From the NCBI GenBank assembly GCA_021234535.1, contig CM037838.1:15914152-15978151 (forward strand): a stretch of DNA of 64,000 nt, written 5' to 3'. Below the pieces are notes generated by a model. It worked only from the letters and a program-made list of their open reading frames with translations, was not told the DNA's origin and did not search any database. Within the stretch, counting starts at the first letter, position 1, and each line of letters opens with the position of its first letter. Positions 54,911 to 64,000 of this stretch are shown here, piece after piece. The position numbers were made by a program, and so were the translations under genes. This DNA is from Stichopus chloronotus (lineage: Eukaryota > Echinodermata > Holothuroidea > Aspidochirotida > Stichopodidae).

Positions 54911-57900
54911 CAAATTCGCAATATGTTGTGGTGAAGTGGCACAATTTTCATCTAGACATAGAATAAACCTCAAAGTTGGTTAGTAGGTGGCTACTGTAGG
55001 TCTGAGTATGAGATAAATTGTCAGCCTGATTAATATCATGTACACGTCACTGTTACAGCAAATGATACAGTGTGGTGAGTTCTGGTAGTAAAAGGTTTCA
55101 ACATAAATAATTACAATCTTGGGTTTTCATATGAGACTAAGTATTTCAACTCATGCAACCATGTTTTGGGCCGAGATATATGACGTTCCATGCTTATGCT
55201 CTTGTGTTTTGCTGTCTTAAAGACAAGGGGTTAAGATGTTTACAGTACATGGCAGGAAAATGGAATCACGCACATGATCATGACCTGCCATTTGGAACTG
55301 TTGCAAAATGTCTAGAGTGGAAGCCTGCTAAACTAATAAATAAGGTTCAGTTTACACAGAACTTCGAGTGTTCTATCAGACCCTCCCCATGCTTGGGGTT
55401 CAAATTGCATCTATGCTAACCAGACATTGTGTTTTAAACCCTGTGATTGACCAGAATTTACTGAGTATCAGACCCATACTAAGTGTTTGGTAATTTTCAT
55501 TCTCTTTCGTGTTTCCACACCAAATTCTTTTAACATACCCATCACACTGATATTCTTACAGCACCCTGCTCGTCAGCTGCTCACATGTGAGCTCCGTATT
55601 CAGCTGAATCTCATAGACATGTATCAAAAATGTGGTGTAATCATGTGCAAAACACTTGATCTTTATTCATATTACACAGCCGCTTGTGTACGGATCACAG
55701 TGAAGTGCTACAGTAGTTCACAGATCTCTTCACCCTGATTGGTTGTTCCCCCGGAAGAAGTCATGAGTAATCATGAAATTGTAGGGTATGAACTAAATGA
55801 TCAAATCTGATTGGTTCCTTCACTTTTCTTGAAGCAAAATGGCCATAAAATAAAGAACAAGTTAAAATAGCTTGAAACAATGTAGTAATGTGCAAGATCC
55901 TAGTGTGAAGTAGAATTGGCAAGGAACAGCAGCGGGCTTAGTCAGCCTTGTACAAAAGAAGCACGGTTTGTGTGATATACTACAATGCTAGGGTCTTACT
56001 GTAACAATACTAAAACAGAGGTTGACCTTGAGATCAAGTGTAAACCTGGCACATACAGTAGTGTTCACTAAGGACATGAAGCTGGGAGGGAAATACCTCT
56101 CTAAAAAAAGATATGGGAGGGAAGTTACCTCTTGCTAAAGATTCTACAGTATTGCAATTTATTGCGTGTCCTTATAATTGTAGCTACAACATCAGCTGTA
56201 GAAAAGTGTGCCAGATTTTCCTGCTTAATTTGTCTTTGCATGGAATTCAGGAGCCTCACTATCCCACACCTTAGCACGAACACAGCTGGCAAATCTGTGT
56301 CATTATGTAATCAGTGCTGCTTGTGTACATGCACGGAAGTTATTGCATGATTCCTTTGTGGATTTCTCCATGTACAAATACCTGAGTGAATGCACGTATG
56401 TGGCTTACATTGTGTAGGTTTGACCTTAGCTGCACTGAGCACAATTTTGCGCAGATGCACATTCAACTTTGCATGATTTCAGTTGTAAACAAAAGCAGCC
56501 TTCCAATTCTTGATCTTGGGGGGTCAGATTGTAAAAGAGTGAGTGTTTAATGTGGGGTGTGGCCAGGGCAGGCTGATCCCATGCTCATTATGAAAGTCGT
56601 TAGAGTATACACATAATGAAGGAACACTAAGTATTGCTTTGATGCGCAGGCAATTTCTGTCATTATCAAACACAAATACATTCCGTTTGCATTCCAGGTA
56701 GCTTTCAGTTTGCATCCAAGATTTTGAATTCGAAGGCAAAGCATTGCTTTTAGTTTGCATTTGCTTTGCATTCATTTTGCCCTTACTACTGAAATAGCAC
56801 TGAAATATTAAAATTAGCTATGCATTCAAATGCAAACATGAATGCAATTATGCAAATGAGCATCAACCATTCAATTGCATTCAGTCAGAATGCTACGGCA
56901 TTCAGAGTGAAGGCAATCTTTGCATTGACTGTAAATCCTCTGAATGCAATCTTTGCATTCAGTTTGCATTCACTCTTAATGCAAACACTCCATTCACAGT
57001 GAATGCAAAGATTGTATTCACTATGAATTCAGTGATGTGCTGGAACCCTTTCACAGCAACTTATGTAATATTACAGTACATATCCTGAAAAGTTTCCATT
57101 CACATAGGTACTACAACGTAAAATTTCAATGTTCCATTTTATGGAGTTGACTGAAAAAGGTGTCGTCCAAGTACACTGGCTGTGAAAGGGTTAACAGAAA
57201 TTGCAGTTAAGCGTAAACTAAGGCTAGGGCAGACACAGGTACAAAATATTCTTGTGAAATCCATAATAATGTCCATAGTAATATCAAGCAATTAACTACA
57301 GATCAACAATCCTCAATCTGCTCCAAGTCTTCTCTGTACAGAATTACAGATCATTAAAAACTGTCAGTTTTTTAAATAGGTCGATGGAAACTATTACATT
57401 TAAGTTAATTGGACAGAAACAAAAGCAAACAATACAAACATGTGACATTCAGGTCATCATCCCAAGAGGGTGAATTATTCATGAAGATAACTTGTCTTGA
57501 AGGTTGTTTATAGTAAAACATTACAATTACGGACGGAGTGGTTGATGCTCTTACTCGGCGGTCTACAGTGTACTATTATGTCTTAATCTTTATTGACTGT
57601 CCATTTTTGACAGGAGTTTGTGAATGGTCTGGACTATTCTTTTAACTTCACAGTGAATACAAAAGATTGCATTCACTACCAAAGACAAAAAAAAAAATGC
57701 ATGCCAAGAGTAGGCCAACTACTTTCAATATTACTAGTTTTGGAGAAGATAAAAGGTTTATAGCTAAAGGGAGATGCCAGTATTGCAGATTTGTGAACAG
57801 GTTGTCTAAATAGATACATTGCTAATCTTCTAATACTACTACCATTATCATTCAAACCAGTCTAGACAATAACTGCTGTCATAGTAAACTGTTTGAGTTT

Positions 57901-58759
57901 CAGCTTTGAAACATGGCCTTTGTATTTTTAACCAACAGTTGTATTTTCATGTAAAATGAAGGTCAAAATTTCCCCATCTGAGACCAAAATATAGGCCTAG
58001 GTCTATTTGAATATTGTGAAAAACAATAACAAATGGTAGCCAAAAGTGGCTATCGATGAGTGTGTGGCAGATGCATCTCCGAGCCTGGTCATAACAAAAT
58101 TTACAGCAGTTATGGCCTTTGAAATGGCCCTTGTGCATTTGCTGCCTGATGCGCATAAGAATAATTTAACATTTATGCGACTTCTACCCACATGTATGTA
58201 AACTCACAATTTCCCCATTGCATGTTGTTCACATTCAAAGACAAGTACAGTATTTGTGCCAACATTGAGTTTGTATGTTGCCTGTGCAGTTATGGGCGTG
58301 ACCATAATATTAAACATACTGGTGAGAGTTGGAATGATTGTGGAATACAATAGGGATGTGATTCGCAACTAGATCTATGTGCATACAGATGACATACAGT
58401 GATGCTATATATATGCTCACATTATTTCACATTTAATGCACCATTTAATTGCCAATTCAATGGATGAAGACTCTTCAGGTTATTTTGCCACTAAAATTAC
58501 AGAAAAGGTGGAAATTGGAAATTTAGGAATTTGTGCTGCCACTGACTGGAACATTAAAGACTCATAAATTTCCAGACAGGCAACGTAAACATTGTGTGTA
58601 GGAGACAAAACTGTAGCAGTAACAAGCAGAGTCTGATGCTGGACTAAAGTTTCAGCAAGCCGGCTCCATATATTACAATTACATACAATAAACAGAACAC
58701 TAGATTTTCTTTTCTCATCTTCATCATTCCACAAACAAGGTAATACAATGCGAGTTTTT
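54911..58759. other. Intergenic region with GCATTC-rich block
   Basis: No recognised gene. An open frame at 55562-55741 after a CTTACAG looks protein-like but matches no family I know. The block 56640-57020 is dense in TTTGCATTC/GAATGCAAA. Confidence 0.4.
56640..57020. repeat. GCATTC / GAATGCAAA motif cluster
   Basis: More than a dozen copies of TTTGCATTC, GAATGCAAA and close variants lie on both strands, several forming palindromes such as GAATGCAATCTTTGCATTC. A perfect octamer ATGCAAAT occurs at 56850-56857. A stray pair recurs at 57651-57677. Likely a short inverted-repeat satellite. Confidence 0.7.
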
Positions 58760-60124
58760 GATTCCTTGCCGTAGGCAGGGGAATCTATGCAGTCGTGATG
58801 TCCTGTGTGTGTATGCGTGTGTGAGGGTGTGTGTGCGTGTGTATGTCTGTGACGCCCTACCTTGTAAACACGATATTTCAAGAGTGGACGCTTGGACAGA
58901 TCTCATATTTGGTATGTAGGTGTACCATATTGAGAAGAAGAACCCTATTGGTTTTGGTAGAGTCAAAGGTCATTTGGGTTCAACAGGGGTCAAATTGTGA
59001 AAACCTTGTAAACACGATATCTCAAGAAGGGAAGCTTGGACAGATCTCATATTTAGTATATAGGTGTACCATATTGGGAAAAAGAACCCTATTGTTTATG
59101 GTGAAGTTCAAAGGTCATTTCGGGTCAACAGGGTTCAAATTGTGAAAACCTTGTTAACTCGATATCTCAAGAAAAGAAGCTTAGACAGATCTCATATTTA
59201 GTATGTAGGTGTACCATATTGAGGAGAAGAACCCTATTGTTCATGGTGGAGGTCAAAGCTCATTTGGGGTCAGCAGGGGTCAAATTGTGAAAACCTTGTA
59301 AAAACAAAATCTTAAAAAGGGAAGCTTGGACATATCGTATATTTAGTATGTAGGTGTACCACATTGAGTCAGAGAACCCTATTGTTTTTGGTGGAGGTCA
59401 CAGGTCATTTAGGGTCAACAGGGGTCAGATTGTGACAACCTTGTAAATACGATATCTCAAGAAAGGAAGCTTGTAGAGATCTCTCATGTTTGGTATGAAG
59501 TTGTGCAATGTTAAGTATAGGAACTGTATTGTTTTTGGTGTAAGTCAAAGGTCCTCAACAGGGATCAAATGGTGAAAACCTTGTAAACACGATATCTCAG
59601 GAAAGGATCTTGGACAAATCTCATATTTAGAATGCAGGTGTACCACATTGAGTAGAAGAATCCTGTTGTTTTTGGTGGAGGTCAAAGGTCACTTGGGGTC
59701 AACAGGGGTCAAGCTGTGAAAACCTTGAAAACACGATACCTCAAAGGAAGCTTGTAGAGATATCATGTTTGGTATGTCGTTTTACCATGTTAAATAGAGG
59801 AACCCTATTGTGTGTATGGTGGGGGTCAAAGGTCATTTGGTGTCATCAGGGCCCCTGATTCAGGGGTCAAGTTTTGAAAACCTTGAAAACATGGTATCTC
59901 AAGGAAGGAAGCTTGTAGAGATCTGATGTTTGGTATGTAGTTGTACCATGTTGAGTATAGGAACCCTATCATTTTTTGGTGAAGGTCAAAGGTCATTTGG
60001 GGTCAACAGGGGTCAAATTGTGAAAATGTGACAAATGTGACACTTACTAATACTATTATATCAGATTCAGAAAAAAGTTCTCTTAAATAGATCATCGAAA
60101 CCACAATGCATTTCTGCATTCTTG
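58760..60124 (+). repeat. Composite hairpin-ended repeat, copy 3
   Basis: This is the best copy. The head GATTCCTTGCC, with its inverted partner GGGGAATC, is at 58760-58785. A GT-rich leader runs 58803-58850 and the tandem array 58854-60026. The tail has hairpin AATGCA-TTTC-TGCATT (60105-60120) and CTTG. A second, similar tail (AGTGCCCTTGGGCTCTTG) follows near 60162-60180. Terminal hairpins suggest a mobile element; no protein is encoded. Confidence 0.65.
58854..60026 (+). repeat. Eight-unit ~146-bp tandem array with DR1 sites
   Basis: Units start near 58857, 59003, 59149, 59295, 59441, 59578, 59723 and 59880, each with CTTGTAAACACGATATCTCA at the head and GGTCAAAGGTCATTTGGGG near the end. 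AGGTCAAAGGTCA is exact at 59679-59691 and 59983-59995, and AGGTCACAGGTCA is at 59395-59407; the other units carry one- to two-base variants. Confidence 0.92.
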
Positions 60125-61213
60125 TTTTCATTATATACTCTCCATCTGTGCAAGAAACCACAGTGCCCTTGGGCTCTTGTTTCCATGGGGGTTATCCCAA
60201 AGTTTGCCCCTAAATGTGACGCAACTGATTCAGCCTGGCTAGGTGCTGTGTAATGAATGCAAAGAACAAAATGTTTCCATGCTTGTATGGATCTTCCACT
60301 TCAACTTTCAGACAAATTTCACACAATTTTAAAGGAACAAAACCTTTTTCACAGACACATTTTCAGACAGACATTTTTTAAAAGTGATTAAAAATCATGA
60401 AAGTCATCAACATTTCGTTGAGAGTATGCCACTGTTCCAAACTATACCATAACATTGTTTCCAAAATTGTTTCAGGATGTAAGTGAGTTTACTTGACAGA
60501 GTGTTATTTTTGTACCCTGAAAGTGTTCAAACTCTAATATATGTTCTGGAGAGAACATTTTTTTAATTAAACAGAATGTTTTACACAGGCTCCAGGTGAG
60601 ATGTTTACTTGTGCCCTACACTGTTGGAGACATAATTTCCACCACAATCAAACTGCCACATTTACAGAAACCTGATCAGTCCACAATTTAATTTAGTCTG
60701 CTGTCATCATAATTTTTCTTCTGGAGAGGATATTGTCAATTTTGTTTCATGGGAAATCATTATTTACTGTTGAATATTCATACAACCGAACATTTCTCAG
60801 CTGATTTACACCAAACTACTTTCATAATATTGCAGGATGTGTATATTTTTGTTACTATAGTTTATTGTTACACTTGAAATGAGACTCCAAAATGATCAGT
60901 GTCAAAAGTATCTAAATCAGAAGTTTTTACAACTTTCATTTAGTTATGTAAATATGTGCATGTTGCTTGTCATTGAATTAATAGTCTTCAAAATCAGTCC
61001 ACTCATGACATGCAGTGGAACTTAGTCTTTGAGGATGGGAAAAGCTAATATTGTTTATCAGCAAACTTAGTGCTTAATTGCGGTTTTGCTCAGTTGAAGA
61101 AAGACTTAAGTGCAGTACTCTAATCAGTTCGTGAATTTTTATGTTCCTACCTTAGAACTCAACAGCAGTCTCATAAAGTACACTACAAGCACATTTCATC
61201 GGTGACAGGAACC
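60125..61213. other. Region upstream of gene 2
   Basis: AT-rich sequence without open frames of note; the promoter and 5' UTR of the gene at 61214 are expected here. I see no unambiguous TATA box or initiator. Confidence 0.4.
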
Positions 61214-62844
61214 ATGGACGGGATTGTTAGTGACCATACCCTTTGGGTAAGTAAAATACTTGTGAAATTGTAGAATTAGAGATGTTAAGGAGTTCAAATG
61301 TTTGTCAATCAATGTTACTGATACTGTCCTTTTTTGCCTTGCTAGGAGTTATCTAGAAAAGTTGGTCATTCTTGGACGAAACTAGGAAGATGTCTCTTCT
61401 TTGATGATGCATCCCTAGGAAACATCGAGATGAACTGCCGTACTTTGCAGGAGAGTACCTATCAAATGCTTTGTCTATGGATGCTCAGGAATGGCCGCTC
61501 TGCAACTTACACAACATTATCAGTTGCCCTAAGAGAAGCAGGGAGATCAGACTTAAGTCAGGAAGTGCTCATTGCTGGTATAGTATATGTCTTGTCTTTA
61601 TACCAAACTTCAAGTGGTGACAAATTATCACACTAATTTAGTTGTCTTTAATAAGAGTTAAATTGTTAATTTAAGACTGATATATGAATCAAACAGTAAC
61701 AATTCTTCACTATATTTTCAACTGGGTAATTTATGGTCAGTCAAAGATTTGTGGTAGTTGGAAATTACTAACATATTTTAGTCATCAGTTTTAGAAAAAA
61801 AACTCCCAAAAGGCTAAGAGATCTAGCCACTACAGAGTGCAATCAAAAGTAGAAAATCCACAACACTGACAGCAAAGCCCCTAAAGTATGAAACAAACCA
61901 CCTAAACAGGAAGCCCCAAAGCCAACAACTGCAAGTAAACGCTAATGACAAGGGCCCTAATTAACTGATTGGGTGAGGACCCATGTTTTTGTTAGTGGGT
62001 CCCTGATTCAGTTAAATCAAATTAAGGATCCAGAGGGAGACAGCGACATTAAAGGAAGAAACAGTCAGTTTAATTTGTTGGGGAATGCAAACACTTCTAA
62101 CAAATAATTGATATTTATACCCCTCAGAGTGAAGGGTAGCATACCTTTAATACACAGTTCGAAATCTGCATGCTTCATCTTTTAATTACAAAGGTTAAAT
62201 CTGTCCCGCAAACATTCAGAACAAAGAATTGAATAGAAAAATGCTTAACTACAGATCCAACAATTTTTGTAGCTTTGGTTTCCCATGGAGTCCTATGAGG
62301 TGCTGGGGTGGTAATTCTGTGATTTCCTGACCTTTGAGAACGTCTATTGAGATTCTGTGCTCAGTGGTAGGAGAGAGAAGTTGGGAAGCTGTGAAAGTAT
62401 TGGAAAGGCATGGATGTGGAGGTGGCAGGGTCTCAGGGGGGACACTTATTCAAGTGTAATACTGAGAAGATCAACTACAAGATGGGGCTCATTTTATTCT
62501 TCTAGCTTGGGTGGGAAAAGTAGGGAAACGTTTGCCCCCTTTCAAAGCAGCACCCTTTTAGCAATCTTTATCATGCTCAATTCTTCTTTAGTCTTCTCTT
62601 GTTTACTGCTTTGCTGTAAAGTATGTACACATCTGTATTCAGTTATCAAAAAGTCATAAGTCAGATGCTTTCCAGCAGTTTTTGTGTTGTTGACCTGGCA
62701 ATTTAGCAAGGTCAAAATACTGAAAATACAGAAGTTTTTGAAGAATATGTATTCAGTTATCAAACTTTGTAAGTCAGAAACTTTTCTATGTTTTCAGTGG
62801 GGCGATACCGCAGGTCGAAAAATCTGGGAAAGAATGAAATTTTT
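61214..62844 (+). CDS. Death-domain gene, 5' end (continues past window)
   Basis: The exons are 61214-61246, 61346-61577 and 62798-62844. ATG 61214 has a favourable start context (GAACCATGG) and opens an 11-codon exon ending TGG/GTAAGT. A 99-bp intron follows. The second exon (acceptor GCTAG, phase 0) encodes a full Death domain: ELSRKVGHSWTKLGRCL, an acidic turn, YQMLCLWMLRNG, and an ALREAGRSDLSQEV helix. The donor GTATAG leaves one base. The third exon (acceptor GTTTTCAG, donor GTAAGT, phase 1 in, 0 out) encodes a basic linker, GRYRRSKNLGKNEIF. An N-terminal Death domain followed by a linker fits a Death-NACHT receptor or another Death adaptor; the rest is outside the window. Confidence 0.75.
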
Positions 62845-64000
62845 GTAAGTGGTGAAAAATGGAACCGTACTAACCATGTCTTCTGTAACACCTCTCAAGA
62901 TATTTGGATGCCTGTACAGGAATACATATTAATCATACCTGTTCTGTCCCAGCCTAGGCATGGATATGTAGGGTGCAGGATCTCAGGGGACACAGTGGTG
63001 TTGGGGTGGGAAGGTAGGGAAACATTCAGCCACATCACTGAATAATGCCACAACTCCCTCTCCCCCCTCCCTCTTGGTGCTGCCACTGGGCAGCATAGGG
63101 CAATGTCTTTATTCATGTCGGAGTCCAGGAAAGTGCAATTTAGAAAGAGATACAAAAGAAACTCCTTCCTTTGAAGTAGCCTGCTTTCCACAAAGGTCAC
63201 CTCTTTTGTTGACCACTTACAGATTAAGTTCCCTTGAAAGGTATTAGGAACTTAACAATAGGTCCACATCATCTGCTACATTGTAAATTATCAATTGAAA
63301 AATTTTGTTCATAGCCATAACATTGCCAGTTGTGAGTCTTGGAAATAAGCTAAAAACTTAAGCTTTGCATATATTTCAAAAGGTCTATGCCTTATTATAA
63401 ACCAGTTTGTTTTGATTCCAAGCTTTGTTCTATGCAATCCTTTTCAAAGATTATAATCAGGTGTGAATAAAGAGTACTAAAATGTCCCTAAAAATAAGAT
63501 ACATCACACAAAAGTATAATCGCACTGAGGCACTCTACACTATTCTCATCTCTTTACATGAACTAAAAGTCATCATGCAAGAGAAAGTCTAATAGGGTTA
63601 GCATAAATTAACCTTCCTGTCATATCTCTTTCTCAATTTCACTTCCCAGGAGAGTCTTTTGGGAGAGACAGACTATGTATCTCTCTTCCCCTCACAGCAG
63701 TTAGAATATTACTACCTTCTTTGATCAGTTCCTCAGCAATGTTACTGTAGGTGCCTCTAAAGTAATGATTGCCCTATGGTTTTTAGTTTGCAAGCCACCA
63801 ATTTTAAACTTACCCTCACTTAGTTTCTCTTTGCTGGCATTGTAGTCATGTTGTAGTGGAACAGTGTCAAGGACATTTCCTACAATTCACACATGAAGTG
63901 TTGTACACAAAATAACTTATAATATGTTAACAACATTTAACATTCAAATAGAATATTTGACAAAGCAAACACAAATTTAACATATTATATAAGACTAAGT
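62845..64000 (+). other. Presumed intron of gene 2, to window end
   Basis: No further exon with a recognisable domain or matching phase 0 acceptor could be picked. Open frames at 62788-63200 on either strand have no family features. Confidence 0.4.

Noticed and set aside
55562..55741. Protein-like open stretch after CTTACAG
   Set aside because: No known family, no partner exon in phase and no neighbouring gene evidence.
1..64000. tRNA, rRNA and CRISPR signatures
   Set aside because: I looked for tRNA T-arm and acceptor patterns, rRNA blocks and spaced short repeats of CRISPR type and found none; the tandem arrays have ~146-bp units and are satellites.

Overview
This looks like animal genomic DNA, most likely from an invertebrate deuterostome and probably an echinoderm. 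It is AT-rich, with small phase-matched exons separated by long introns full of repeats, and it carries an NLR-type immune gene, ZU5-UPA-Death modules, and a decayed Ty3-type retroelement of Mag/SURL appearance. The species cannot be fixed from the sequence. A sea cucumber or sea urchin is a guess from the NLR style and the repeats.

Layout. 1-4190 holds a dispersed repeat and gene-free DNA. 4191-4512 is a broken duplicate of the end of a NACHT exon. From about 5.1 to 36 kb, + strand exons join in phase into one predicted gene: NACHT NTPase, short LRR-like remnant, Ser/acidic linker, ZU5, UPA, Death domain. 36.5-42 kb is gene-poor. 42059-46886 is a complete but inactivated LTR retrotransposon on the - strand, with both LTRs, a 5-bp target duplication, polypurine tract, primer binding site, gag, protease, RT/RNase H and integrase. 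47-61 kb is mainly repeats. At 61214 a second + strand gene begins with an ATG and another Death-domain exon, and it probably runs off the right edge.

Main result. Gene 1 combines an NLR-type NACHT with the ZU5-UPA-Death tail known from PIDD1, UNC5 and ankyrins. NLRP1 has the same kind of plan (NACHT, LRR, then a ZU5-UPA module called FIIND, then CARD). Gene 1 therefore looks like an NLRP1/PIDD1-type sensor that would signal through a Death domain. At the ZU5/UPA junction it has Asn-Phe-Cys-Trp where self-cleaving relatives have His-Phe-Ser. Gene 2 has a Death exon with the same boundaries and phases, suggesting a local cluster of Death-domain receptors.

Repeats. Three copies of a ~345-bp MITE with TTAA target sites and TTAAAGGG ends are present. 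A composite repeat family with terminal hairpins, a GT microsatellite and tandem ~146-bp units recurs in introns and intergenic DNA. Many of its units contain the nuclear-receptor DR1 sequence AGGTCAAAGGTCA. All exon joins are read by eye from splice motifs and phase; no transcript data were available.
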